Source of the DNA: JBFGCM01 sp041581135
GTDB taxonomy: Bacteria; Actinomycetota; Acidimicrobiia; Spongiisociales; UBA5794
Assembly: GCA_041581135.1 (NCBI GenBank)
Contig: JBFGCM010000005.1
Span: forward strand, 1-64,000
DNA length: 64,000 nt
Direction: 5' to 3'
The position numbers and the translations under genes were made by a program. The first letter of the stretch is position 1. Every line of letters begins with the position of its first letter. The notes below the pieces were generated by a model. It had not been told where the DNA came from. It saw only the letters and a list, made by a program, of their open reading frames with translations, and searched no databases. Of this stretch, positions 8,301 to 15,987 are shown one piece after another.

Positions 8301-9460
8301 GGCCCGGCGATCCCGATGACCTCGCCGACCGTGACGCCGACCGTGATGGGAACTCCTTCGAACGGCTCGATCCCATCGAGCACCGCTTGCACCTCGTCGT
8401 CGATGGTGCGCGGGTTTCCGATCGGCGGCGGCACGCGCACTCTGCCGTATCCGGGGTGCAATGCCAGGAAGTCGTCGTGGTGGGGTCGCCGTTCCCACAG
8501 CTTGCCGGATGCTCGGAGGGCACGACGTACCACCGCCGGCTGATCCGGTTGGCCGGCGGTCAGCTGCCGCGCCGTCAGGGCGCGCCATGAGGCGAGGTCG
8601 CGCCGGAACCGTTCCATCGCCTCGGCGAACTCCTGGGCCTGCTTGCGCCGCGTCTTCTTCCCTTTGCGGCGATTGTCGAGGTAGCCGAAGGTGGCCATGA
8701 CCGGACTCATCAACACCATGAAGATGAAGCGCCAGTTGCCGATGACGAAGACCATGATCGGACCGAGGATCAAAGGCATGGCCAGCACCGCCCACCGGAA
8801 GGTCGCCTTGAGACCCGAGTCGCTGGGCCGCTCGGGCACGGTCACCGTGGTGGTCTGAGTCGCCGGGAGGACTCGCGGGGGACGATTGAAGACGATGGGG
8901 GTGTGGCCGGCGGGGTCGGGTCCGGGCCGGCCGAGGCGCCACACGGTGTCACCCACCTGGAACACGTCCTTGGTGGTGAGCACCGCCGGTCCGGTGAGGC
9001 GGCGACCGTTGACCAGCACCGCGGTCTCGTGGGGTGGGTCGATGAGCACTTGGCCGTGTTCGGTGACGGTGAGCGCCACCGGTTCGGCGACCGCCACGGG
9101 AATCTGGCCCTCCGAGCCCAACCGGTATGTGCCTGCGGACAGCCGGTGATGGACGCCGCAGTCCTGGCCGACCAAGCCGACGAGCTCCGCCGTCGCGTGA
9201 CGAGGCTCGCGAGAGACGACTCGAGGTGTCACCCGAGACCCGTTGGCGAACGGTATCCGACCCAGCTCCGTGTCGGCGGAGTACCAGGTGCCGTCGACCG
9301 TGACGCCGTCGGACCACCCTGCGTCGGGCTCCGCCCGGTCGTGGCGAAGCCGTTCGACCAAGGTCGCCACGGTTGCCGGCCCCTCGATCGACATGTCGAG
9401 GTCGTGTTCGCGAGCGCCGGTGACCAGCGTGATGCGGACGGTACGTGGAGACTGCGCCAT
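5366..9460 (-). CDS. Type VII secretion FtsK/SpoIIIE ATPase (EssC/EccC-like)
   Basis: 1364 aa. Two N-terminal beta domains (about residues 5-80 and 90-180), the second FHA-like, precede the motif FNRPPRVLP (191-199) and two membrane segments (about 223-255), as in EssC-type motor proteins. Three FtsK-like ATPase domains follow. Domain 1 has Walker A GTTGAGKS (623-630) and Walker B LFIVIDEF (724-731). Domain 2 is degenerate (GLPNPGPAEA, no GKS/T). Domain 3 has GPARCGKSS (1199-1207) and TFVDDAE. These proteins are the hexameric motors that bind WXG100 substrates and drive export. The gene sits between a WXG-family operon head and the DUF1023 protein. No EccB, EccD, EccE or mycosin gene is visible in the window. 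Confidence 0.93.
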   Translation of the reverse strand: MAQSPRTVRITLVTGAREHDLDMSIEGPATVATLVERLRHDRAEPDAGWSDGVTVDGTWYSADTELGRIPFANGSRVTPRVVSREPRHATAELVGLVGQDCGVHHRLSAGTYRLGSEGQIPVAVAEPVALTVTEHGQVLIDPPHETAVLVNGRRLTGPAVLTTKDVFQVGDTVWRLGRPGPDPAGHTPIVFNRPPRVLPATQTTTVTVPERPSDSGLKATFRWAVLAMPLILGPIMVFVIGNWRFIFMVLMSPVMATFGYLDNRRKGKKTRRKQAQEFAEAMERFRRDLASWRALTARQLTAGQPDQPAVVRRALRASGKLWERRPHHDDFLALHPGYGRVRVPPPIGNPRTIDDEVQAVLDGIEPFEGVPITVGVTVGEVIGIAGPMDPTRALARTLVVQAATHHGPADLRIAVVAAASTASSWAWTAWLPHIESAGGRRMLAATPEDREIVFGEMRRSDTHTLLVVDGEVGPELNTAIADLLGQEGIQASAVVLATTAQQLPSVTTTVITSSGGHGLSIARPSEGQLAASVSAVLTPESVAADVARSLARVSDPEVGEAGAALPDAVGLLEALWMSDVTGERIVTEWQKSGRTIKAPIGVTTEGLLEIDLVKDGPHALLAGTTGAGKSELLRTLVASLAAKVDPDHLTFVLIDYKGGSAFDACAALPHVVGMVTDLDAHLSTRALTCLEAELHHRERVLRDAGASDLPAYLDLDLDVPLPRLFIVIDEFAAMAKDMPDFMDALVDIAARGRSLGVHIMLATQRPAGVIKDNIRANTNLRLSLRVQDVADSRDVLDDPAAASLPRATPGRGYARFGPSELVAFQTALVTGASGAAEPAVHLDAVRFGPDAPAPPRASLPEGVSTDLERLVAAINDAALLAEISAPRTPWPPALPENLRLHEFVERHDAGPTVPLGLLDAPEEQTQRDYAWNPAESHLLLYGLPNPGPAEAAKVAVASVTATRPSGTAQVYVLGFGTHDFSPLDPLPHVAGVVGADDRERQTRVLRTFQKELQRRRANPGAASPAMFLVLDDYAAFKTAFEGYRDKPFLDTVEQLVAQGAAVGLHAIITAYQLLALPMRVSGIIPHKLLFEFADTGDYTGFGFKKDEVPNMSHGRCLDPRTKHVVQIALDGTGVSPIRTSSDDQVPTIAVLPTEVSRNRVQEVASCRNYPWYLPVGIGDVELAPVGFTLNEGEHACILGPARCGKSSTLLALATMLAAAAPDVQLVAITPRKSWLSESDVFRFVITDMDEVPALTSAMLDAEETIVTFVDDAELTDPNALTALISARRPNLHVIAAGRSDDLARAFTHWTARIRKERRGLIIQPEENTAGEALGTKLPHFEGPLPVGRAFLIGDGQTELTQLAR

Positions 9461-9463
9461 GAG

Positions 9464-9721
9464 CTACTCCGCAGCGGCGGCTTCGAGTTCGTCGATCTCG
9501 TCCTGGATGTCGCTCATCCAGTACCAGACGGCGCTCTCGGCCGCCGCCACCTTCGCCGCCCAGCCCCAGCCTTCGCTCTGGAGGCTCGGGGTGACCGGTC
9601 CGTCGAGCGCATCTGGGAGTCGGGCGGCGTGGTCGTTGGCGTCCTGCTCCGCAGCGCGCAGGTCGTCGATCTGCCACGACAACTGGGTCTTCGCCCATGC
9701 GAGCGTGTCGATCCAGGCCAC
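9464..9721 (-). CDS. Small helical protein of the WXG100 locus
   Basis: 85 aa, predicted helical, acidic and tryptophan-rich (WGWAAKVAAAE and WYWMSD in the second half). Size, helical character and position between the WXG100 gene and the motor ATPase suggest a second WXG100-superfamily-like partner or chaperone, but no clear W-x-G motif is seen. The GTG start at 9721 follows AAGGA and GGAGG; its stop lies 3 bp before the ATPase start, so translation is probably coupled. Not recognised as a named family. Confidence 0.7.
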   Translation of the reverse strand: MAWIDTLAWAKTQLSWQIDDLRAAEQDANDHAARLPDALDGPVTPSLQSEGWGWAAKVAAAESAVWYWMSDIQDEIDELEAAAAE

Positions 9722-9748
9722 CGTCCTTCACTCCTCCAGAGAACTCGT

Positions 9749-9779
9749 GAGCCGGGTGCGGCCCGCCCGCACCCGGCTC
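9749..9779. terminator. Strong hairpin after the WXG100 gene (attenuator-like)
   Basis: A perfect 13-bp GC-rich stem (9749-9761 with 9767-9779) and a 5-nt loop lie between the WXG100 stop and the start of the 85-aa gene. There is no U tract. Such a hairpin inside an operon could stabilise the upstream WXG100 message or attenuate read-through, giving more substrate than motor. Confidence 0.6.
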
Positions 9780-9794
9780 GGCTGTCTGCCGCTT

Positions 9795-10100
9795 CTAGAC
9801 CTTGGCAGCGAAGTTGTAGGTCGTGTTGACCTCGGCCACCGAACCCTGGTAGCTCGACACGTTCTCGATGGTCGTCGAGAGGTTGCCGTTGAACGTGTCG
9901 ATGGTGGTCCGCATCTCTCCGAGCAGCGCCTCGAAAGTGTGCACCGGTCCGCTCGACCCTTCGTCCTCCCAGAGGCCGGTATGGCCGGCGAACGTGGTCT
10001 CGAGCTTGGACAGGTGCTCCTCGATCCCCTCCATGCTGTTGCCGAGCTGCGTCTTCAGCGACTCGATGTAGTCGGTGTTGTAGATCGCTGACGTTGCCAT
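9795..10100 (-). CDS. WXG100 family type VII secretion protein
   Basis: 101 aa, two helices joined by a turn carrying GLWED in place of a strict WXG, close to residue 43. The length and hairpin arrangement are typical of ESAT-6/EsxA-like substrates. ATG at 10100 is preceded by GGAGGG at good spacing. It is the first gene of the operon that continues with the 85-aa protein, the FtsK-like motor and the DUF1023 hydrolase, and is therefore the probable founding substrate of this secretion system. Confidence 0.85.
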   Translation of the reverse strand: MATSAIYNTDYIESLKTQLGNSMEGIEEHLSKLETTFAGHTGLWEDEGSSGPVHTFEALLGEMRTTIDTFNGNLSTTIENVSSYQGSVAEVNTTYNFAAKV

Positions 10101-10163
10101 TGCGTTCCCTCCTTCAGGGGTCCCGTGTCCGCCGGGTGGCGCTGTTCCCACCTTAACGATAGA

Positions 10164-10209
10164 TGACAATATGTCAAGGATAAACACATAGTATACAGGT
10201 GTATTGTCT
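10164..10209. promoter_or_regulatory. Inverted repeat upstream of the WXG100 operon
   Basis: TGACA-ATA-TGTCA (10164-10176) is a perfect inverted repeat inside an AT-rich stretch, and TTGTCT recurs at 10204-10209. The decamer ATATGTCAAG at 10169-10178 is also present at 518-527 upstream of the 784-aa protein gene. On the minus strand TTGACA within this element could serve as a -35 box for the WXG100 operon. A common regulator for both transcription units is a reasonable inference. Confidence 0.5.
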
Positions 10210-10335
10210 ATAGTGACGCAGTTTTGCGTTTCGAGAGCGTGCCGACGCCGTGGCTCCGGGTAACGGGGTAGGGTGTCGCCGAGCCGGGGGTCTCCCGGCC
10301 GAGGCAAGCTCCACCCGCACCACAGAGGAACCGTG

Positions 10336-10842
10336 ATGGCCCAATACTCCGCACCGCCCGAGATGACGATCGACCTCGAGAAGCAGTACTCCGCCACGCT
10401 GCACACCAACCTCGGTGACATCGAGATCGAATTCCACGCCGAGCGCTCGCCGATCACGGTGAACAACTTCGTGACGCTGGCGCGGGACGGGTTCTACGAC
10501 GGCGTGATCTTCCACCGGGTGATCTCCGGGTTCATGGTCCAGGGCGGCGACCCCACCGGTACCGGCACCGGCGGCCCCGGCTACCGGTTCCGGGACGAGT
10601 TGGAGGGGCACGGCGAGTACTCCCGGGGCACCGTGGCCATGGCCAACGCCGGGCCCAACACCAACGGCAGCCAGTTCTTCATCATGCATCGCGACTACGG
10701 GCTACCCCACCAGTACACGATCTTCGGCACCGTGACCTCCGGGATGGAGGCGGTGGACGCCATTGCGGGTCTCGACACCGACCCACGCGACAAGCCGCAG
10801 ACCGATGCGGTGATCGAGCGAGTGACGATCAGCGAGAGCTGA
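10336..10842 (+). CDS. Peptidyl-prolyl cis-trans isomerase, cyclophilin type
   Basis: 168 aa, cytoplasmic (no signal sequence). Contains the cyclophilin signatures FHRVISGFMVQGGDPTGTG, FRDE and MANAGPNTNGSQFFI, covering the catalytic Arg, Phe and Gln positions. Catalyses proline isomerisation in protein folding. ATG at 10336 is preceded by GAGGAA. It is divergent from the WXG100 operon and ends 2 bp from the convergent gene at 10845. Confidence 0.95.
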   Translation: MAQYSAPPEMTIDLEKQYSATLHTNLGDIEIEFHAERSPITVNNFVTLARDGFYDGVIFHRVISGFMVQGGDPTGTGTGGPGYRFRDELEGHGEYSRGTVAMANAGPNTNGSQFFIMHRDYGLPHQYTIFGTVTSGMEAVDAIAGLDTDPRDKPQTDAVIERVTISES

Positions 10843-10844
10843 CC

Positions 10845-11393
10845 TCAGGTGAGCGGGGGCACCTCCCACCGCTCCCGCGCGATGGCGAGCTCTCGCTCGA
10901 CGAGCTCGTCCTCCTCAGTGCGCCGCTCCGCCCGCTCCAACAGGAGGCCGTCGAGGGTGTGGCGGGCACGCTCGATGAGTGAGTGGTGGCGGGCGAGCAT
11001 GGTGCGGATGGCGGGCTGCCAATCCCGCTCCAACGCGACCCGGTACTCGTGCTCGGCCGCACGCTCTCCCACGCTGCAGGCGTTGATGATGGCGGTAGAG
11101 CTGCGGTCGACGAGGTGCTTGATGTCCATCCAGCGCCGGTGCAGCATCGCGACCACCGTGCCATCTGAAGGCGGCACGGACCCGGCGCTGCGGACTACGT
11201 CGGTCAGCTCCGAGCAGCATCGCTGCCGCTCCGCGACCAGGTCGAGGAAGACGGAACGCAACGCCGGGTCGTGCACCTCCGAGGCAGCAGCGAGGTAGCC
11301 CTCTACGGCGCTGTCGCACGTCCTGATCAAGTGACGCATCGCTGTCAACGCGTCACCCGTCAGCCGCACCGCTTCGGGGGCACCGTTACGCAT
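10845..11393 (-). CDS. DUF2383/PA2169-type ferritin-like four-helix protein
   Basis: 182 aa, almost entirely helical, with two similar halves as in DUF2383 proteins of the ferritin-like superfamily. Conserved acidic and His positions occur in both halves (EVHDPALRS, RHHSLIERA). Function of the family is unknown. I chose ATG 11393 because AGGAG sits 6 nt upstream; an upstream in-frame ATG at 11447 lacks such a site. It is divergent from the sulfide oxidation cluster. Confidence 0.7.
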   Translation of the reverse strand: MRNGAPEAVRLTGDALTAMRHLIRTCDSAVEGYLAAASEVHDPALRSVFLDLVAERQRCCSELTDVVRSAGSVPPSDGTVVAMLHRRWMDIKHLVDRSSTAIINACSVGERAAEHEYRVALERDWQPAIRTMLARHHSLIERARHTLDGLLLERAERRTEEDELVERELAIARERWEVPPLT

Positions 11394-11519
11394 TGGGGCT
11401 CCTGCTGTACCTACCTGCCCATCGTTGCGAGCCATACGTCGTGGCACCAGGGTCCTCCGGCCCTGCCGCCAGGGCCCTCACCGTCATACGGTGCAGGAAA
11501 GGTCAAGGAGGATCCCCGC

Positions 11520-12758
11520 GTGAGACATCTTCTGGTGCTGGGCGCCGGAACTGCCGGCACGATGATCGTGAACAAGCTACGCCCCGAACTCCGCGATGAG
11601 GAGTGGGACATCACCGTCGTCGATCAGTCCGCCACCCATCCCTATCAGCCGGGCTACCTGTTTGTCCCGTTCGGGGTGTACACGCCGGCACAGATCGTGA
11701 AGCCCATTCGTGAGCTGGTCCCGCCCGGGGTGGCGTACCTCAATTCGGAGATCGACGTCGTCGATCCCGACGGGCAGACCGTCCGGCTCACCGATGGCAC
11801 CGAGCTGGCTTACGACTACCTGGTGATCGCTACCGGGACCCACCCGCGGCCGGACCAGACTCCCGGCATGTCCGATGGTGCGTGGCGCAGGTCGGTCCAC
11901 GAGTTCTACACCCTCGAAGGCGCCCAGGCATTGGCCGACGCCTTTCAGGACTTCGACGGCGGTCGCCTCGTGGTGAGCATCGTCGAGATGCCCATCAAGT
12001 GCCCGGTGGCACCGCTGGAGTTCGCGTTCCTCGCCGATGCCCACTTCGAGGAACTCGGAATCCGTGACGACGTCGAGCTGACGTACGTGACGCCGCTTCC
12101 CGACGCGTTCACGAAGCCTGTGGCATCGCAGCGTCTCGGCGGCATGCTCGAAGAGCGCAACATCGCGCTCGAGACCGACTTCTACACGGAGCGGATCGAC
12201 CCGGACCGGAATGTGCTCGTCTCGTACGACGAACGCGAGGTGCCGTTCGACCTGCTGGTGACCGTGCCCATCAACATGGGCGCCGACTTCGTGGCCCGCT
12301 CCGGTCTCGGCGACGAGCTCAACCACGTGCCCGTGGACAAGCACACGTTCATCTCGGAGCAATACAGCACGATCTTCGCGATCGGCGACGCAGCCGCGCT
12401 GCCGACGTCGAAGGCAGGATCGGTGGCGCATTTCTCGGTCGAGGTCTTCGCCAAGAACTTCCTCGAGCTCATCGAAGGGCGGCCGATGACCGAGCACTAC
12501 GACGGCCACGCCAACTGCTTCATCGAGTCCGGGCATGGCAAGGGCATGCTCATCGACTTCAACTACGACACCGAGCCGCTGCCCGGCAAGTACCCGATAC
12601 CCGGTGTCGGCCCGTTCTCCCTGTTGGAAGAGACGGCGATCAACCACCGCGGGAAGATGTTCTTCAAGTGGATGTACTGGAACATGCTGCTTCCGGGCCA
12701 CCGGCTGCCCCTTCCCGCCCACATGACGATGCTCGGCAAGGAGCGCGTCGACGCCTGA
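11520..12758 (+). CDS. sqr: Sulfide:quinone oxidoreductase-like FAD protein
   Basis: 412 aa. N-terminal dinucleotide-binding fold LVLGAGTAGT, a second redox-fold segment with DYLVIATGTHP, and FAIGDAAALPTSKAGSVAHF near the FAD-binding C-terminal part identify the disulfide-reductase family, SQR/flavocytochrome c branch. Cysteine in MPIKCPVAPLEF matches a conserved SQR active-site cysteine. A hydrophobic, aromatic C-terminal tail (FFKWMYWNMLLPG) fits membrane attachment. It would oxidise sulfide and pass electrons to quinone. GTG 11520 is preceded by AAGGAGGA. The following TusE/DsrE genes support a sulfur role. Confidence 0.85.
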   Translation: MRHLLVLGAGTAGTMIVNKLRPELRDEEWDITVVDQSATHPYQPGYLFVPFGVYTPAQIVKPIRELVPPGVAYLNSEIDVVDPDGQTVRLTDGTELAYDYLVIATGTHPRPDQTPGMSDGAWRRSVHEFYTLEGAQALADAFQDFDGGRLVVSIVEMPIKCPVAPLEFAFLADAHFEELGIRDDVELTYVTPLPDAFTKPVASQRLGGMLEERNIALETDFYTERIDPDRNVLVSYDEREVPFDLLVTVPINMGADFVARSGLGDELNHVPVDKHTFISEQYSTIFAIGDAAALPTSKAGSVAHFSVEVFAKNFLELIEGRPMTEHYDGHANCFIESGHGKGMLIDFNYDTEPLPGKYPIPGVGPFSLLEETAINHRGKMFFKWMYWNMLLPGHRLPLPAHMTMLGKERVDA

Positions 12759-12801
12759 CGATCTCATCACCACACCACTACACAGCACCAAGGAGGAAGT
12801 G

Positions 12802-13116
12802 ATGCCAGTTGCGACCTTCGCCGGCACGGAAGTGTCGGTGGACGAAGAAGGATTCATGACGAGCCCTGATGAGTGGACCGAGGACGTCGGGACCGAGCTG
12901 GCTCGCCAGATCGGCATCGAGCTCACCGATGGCCACTGGAAGGTGATCCGGTTTCTGAGGAGCGACTTCGAACAGCAGGGCGAGACTGCAACGCTGCGGC
13001 GAGTGTCCACCGTCGGTGGTATCCCCACCAAGGAGCTGTTCACGCTCTTCCCCAAGAAGCCGGCCAAGAAGATGGCCTACGTCGCCGGGCTGCCCAAGCC
13101 GCACGGCTGTATCTGA
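12802..13116 (+). CDS. TusE/DsrC-like sulfur carrier protein with a single C-terminal Cys
   Basis: 104 aa. DsrC/TusE fold with the C-terminal arm GLPKPHGCI carrying the penultimate cysteine (CysA). The second conserved cysteine of true DsrC, ten residues upstream, is absent (KKMAYVAG instead), which places it with TusE or DsrC-like carriers. It likely accepts persulfide sulfur from the neighbouring SQR and DsrE2-like proteins. ATG at 12802 follows AGGAGG (12791-12796). A GTG directly before it is less likely as a start. Confidence 0.85.
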   Translation: MPVATFAGTEVSVDEEGFMTSPDEWTEDVGTELARQIGIELTDGHWKVIRFLRSDFEQQGETATLRRVSTVGGIPTKELFTLFPKKPAKKMAYVAGLPKPHGCI

Positions 13117-13130
13117 AGGAACGGAGAGAA

Positions 13131-13655
13131 ATGACGACCACCCAAGACGTTCCCACCCAAGAGGCCCCGGTCACCGTGCCGGACTTCGGGGACGAGACCG
13201 ACCGCAAGCTCTGCGTGATCTGCAGCAAGGGCACGCTCGACATGGCGTACCCCGGCCTGGTGCTGGCGAACGCGGCGCTGATGGAAGGCATCGAGGTCCA
13301 CATGTTCTTCACGTTCTGGGGCCTCGACATGATCACCAAGAAGACGATGGACGACCTGAAGTTCACGATCTTGGGGAACCCCGCAACCCACATGCCACAA
13401 GGGCTCGGTGGCCTGCCCGGGATGACCGCGGTCGCCACCCATCGGATGAAGAAGCAGATCGAGGAGCTGGAGTTCCCAACCGTCCCCGAGTTCCTCGAGC
13501 AGATCGTCGAGGCCGGGGGTCATCTGTGGGCCTGCAAGATGTCGGCCGACATGATGCACCTCGAAGCCGGCGAGTTCTACGAGGGCGTCGAAGAGATCAT
13601 CGGCGCCACGGACTTCATGGAGATGTCGGAGGGAGCACAGATCCTGTTCATCTAG
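13131..13655 (+). CDS. DsrE2-like sulfurtransferase (DsrE/DsrF/DrsH family)
   Basis: 174 aa. COG2210-type DsrE protein with CVIC near residue 28 and a second conserved Cys in WACKMSADMM near residue 141. Family members move persulfide sulfur between Rhd, TusA, TusE/DsrC and oxidising enzymes. It is 14 bp downstream of the TusE-like gene and preceded by AAGGAACGGAGAG. A hydrophobic region around residues 60-75 (MFFTFWGLDM) is part of the fold rather than a clear membrane helix. Confidence 0.85.
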   Translation: MTTTQDVPTQEAPVTVPDFGDETDRKLCVICSKGTLDMAYPGLVLANAALMEGIEVHMFFTFWGLDMITKKTMDDLKFTILGNPATHMPQGLGGLPGMTAVATHRMKKQIEELEFPTVPEFLEQIVEAGGHLWACKMSADMMHLEAGEFYEGVEEIIGATDFMEMSEGAQILFI

Positions 13656-13715
13656 TCCCCGTCGGGGGGGAGCGTTCGAGCCACGCAGGCTGCCGACCGC
13701 CTCTGCCGGTCGGTT

Positions 13716-13736
13716 GGAGAATGCTGCGCATTCTCC
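13716..13736. terminator. Hairpin between convergent genes
   Basis: A perfect 9-bp stem (GGAGAATGC with GCATTCTCC) and 3-nt loop lie between the DsrE2-like gene and the convergent lipoprotein gene. A second stem (CCGACC with GGTCGG) lies just before it from 13693. Together they probably terminate the sulfur operon. Confidence 0.6.
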
Positions 13737-13835
13737 CGCTCCCAGATTCTCGGCTTGTTCTGTGCTTGTCGCTCCGGCGTGGACAACGCGTTCCACCGCG
13801 GCTGGCACAGGTCTTCGAGCGATTTGGCCTCTCCC

Positions 13836-15827
13836 TCACGCTCCCCAGCGGAGGAACGACAGCTCGGACATGTCCGCCAGGCCGGTCGCTTCGAGGCCCA
13901 GCTCGGAGATCGTGTAGAGAGTGTCGCCGACCACCACGGAACGGTAGATCGTGCCCTGCCACACCTCGTCACCGGTGGCGTTGTGGATGATGTCGCCGAT
14001 CCGCTGAATGCCGCTGGTCGGGTCCACCTTGAACGCGGCGGCCCCGGTGAAGAACTCCTCCTTGTCGTCCTCGAACGACCAGGTGTTGATGGGGATCACC
14101 ACGGTGCCGGTTGCCGGCCAGTGCAGAAACGCCCGGTGGTCGAACTCCACGCTCGAGTAGGCGTCGTCGATCGTTTGTTGGAAGATCCGGACGGGTTCGG
14201 CGGGGTTGCGCACGTCGAAGAGCGACACCTGGGTGCCCAGCGTCCGACCCTCGTCGGTGGCGTCTTGGCCCACACCGAGCAGATAGCCGTCTGCGATCGG
14301 GTGCAGGTACGCCGAGTATCCGTTGATCTTGAGCTCGCCGACGGCCTTCGGGTCCGTCGGGTTCGACAAGTCGAGCGTGTAGAGCGGGTCGGTCTGGCGG
14401 AACGTGACCACGTAGCCGAGGTTGCCCATGAAGCGAACCGCGAAGATGCGCTCGGTCTCGCCCAGTCCGGTCACCAGGCCGACTGCCTCGAGCGTCCCCT
14501 CGCCGTCGTCGGCGAGCACCGTGACTCGGCTCTCGCTGGGCTGGGACGCGTCCCACCACATCGAGTCGGTGGTCGACGCCACCCGCAAGTTGCCCTGGAA
14601 CTCGTCCATCGAGAACTGGTTCAGAAGCGTGCCCTCCACTTCGCCGGAGGCCACGTACATCGTGACGGCCGGACTCGAGATGTCGAAGCGGTGAATCTGG
14701 GTGTTGAGCTTCGGCGGAGCAAAATCGGGGCGTGACTCGGCGGCCTCGGCCAGCTCCTCCCAGTTGATCCACTTGGTCATGGCCACGTACAGCGACTCGG
14801 CAGACGCGTAGACGGTGTGGCCGTCGGCGTAGATACCCATGGTGCTGTCGACGCTCAACCCGTCCGAGAGGTCGATGGTGAGGATCGCCAGCATGCCCAG
14901 CCCGGAGAACTCGTTGGGCTGGTGGGCGTTTGCACAGTCGACCAAGAGGCCCTCGGTCTCGGCGCCGTCGGCGGTCTCGAGCACGAAGTAGGGAATCCAA
15001 TTGTCGACCGTGGTCTCCCGGATGATGCGGCGGTTCTCTTCCAGCGCATCGCGCTCAGCCTTGAGGCCGGCGCCCTCGGGGAACACGAACTCGATGCCGG
15101 TGGGGAAGCTGTCGATCACGACGCGAACGGTGCTCCCGACCATGCGGCTGGCCACGGTGGCGCCGTCGACACGCAAGGTCGACAGAATGCGGAGGTTGTC
15201 GGGATCGGAGATGTCGACCTCGATGATCATGCTGGTCGGTGACCAGTGCGGGTAGAACCCGCCGCGTGTGGGCTCGGCGAAGCTGCCCGGATTGCTGTAG
15301 CCGAAGAGCAGAACGCGGTCGCCGGCGATGAGCATGTCGTTGATGCTGCCGTCGGCGATGGCGAGCGATCCACGCTGGACCGGTTGCGGAGTGGTGATGT
15401 CGACGTACACCAGCCGGCCCTTTGCGATGGCCACGATGCGGGTGCCGTCGGTCTTCACCAGGTCGGGTTCGTCGACCCCGGCCACCTGGACGTTGGTCCC
15501 CGAGAAGTCGCTACCGGCGTCGCCGCCCGCAGCCGGTGCGGAATCCTCCACGGCTCGCTCCGCAAGAGCGACATCGGTGAACGCAACCGGGAACCCGACA
15601 CTGTCGAGCCCCCAAGGGGTCACGAGGTCGAGAGCGTGGCTCTGCACGTAGTCCAGGAGATCGACGCATGCGTCGAACGGCTGGAGGGCGAGCTCCGTGG
15701 CCGGGATCACCCTCCCCGGTTGGGCGGGGATCGTGGGACGTGTGCTGGTGACTGCCGACTCTTCGGGAGAGCACGCCGTGGCGAGCATGGCCAAAGCCGC
15801 GAGGAGAATGACGAGGCGCTTGCACAT
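13836..15827 (-). CDS. Beta-propeller domain lipoprotein
   Basis: 663 aa. Lipoprotein signal peptide with lipobox LATAC (Cys19), followed by a long secreted region with repeated bladed segments (for example LVKTDGTRIVAIAKGRLVYVD and DLSNPTDPKAVGELKI), matching the beta-propeller secreted proteins of Pfam PF09826. Role is unknown, probably ligand or protein binding at the cell surface. ATG 15827 directly begins the signal peptide and is preceded by GGGAG; longer in-frame versions would bury the signal sequence. Confidence 0.85.
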   Translation of the reverse strand: MCKRLVILLAALAMLATACSPEESAVTSTRPTIPAQPGRVIPATELALQPFDACVDLLDYVQSHALDLVTPWGLDSVGFPVAFTDVALAERAVEDSAPAAGGDAGSDFSGTNVQVAGVDEPDLVKTDGTRIVAIAKGRLVYVDITTPQPVQRGSLAIADGSINDMLIAGDRVLLFGYSNPGSFAEPTRGGFYPHWSPTSMIIEVDISDPDNLRILSTLRVDGATVASRMVGSTVRVVIDSFPTGIEFVFPEGAGLKAERDALEENRRIIRETTVDNWIPYFVLETADGAETEGLLVDCANAHQPNEFSGLGMLAILTIDLSDGLSVDSTMGIYADGHTVYASAESLYVAMTKWINWEELAEAAESRPDFAPPKLNTQIHRFDISSPAVTMYVASGEVEGTLLNQFSMDEFQGNLRVASTTDSMWWDASQPSESRVTVLADDGEGTLEAVGLVTGLGETERIFAVRFMGNLGYVVTFRQTDPLYTLDLSNPTDPKAVGELKINGYSAYLHPIADGYLLGVGQDATDEGRTLGTQVSLFDVRNPAEPVRIFQQTIDDAYSSVEFDHRAFLHWPATGTVVIPINTWSFEDDKEEFFTGAAAFKVDPTSGIQRIGDIIHNATGDEVWQGTIYRSVVVGDTLYTISELGLEATGLADMSELSFLRWGA

Positions 15828-15987
15828 GATCTGACTCCCGTAGCTCGTTTCGGCTTTCATCCGTGTGACGCACCGTGGTCGCCGGGAGGTTCCCGTCAAA
15901 TCGGCACGCCTGCGGAGGTCGTTGAGGTGGCCGACTTTGGTCGCTGCGGTCGGGCTATTGTGCGCACGACCCACAAGGAGTCGTTCG

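Noticed and set aside
12873..13655. Single longer frame running through the TusE-like and DsrE2-like genes
   Set aside because: The upstream part is an out-of-frame shadow of the TusE-like gene; DsrE2 has its own start and ribosome site at 13131.
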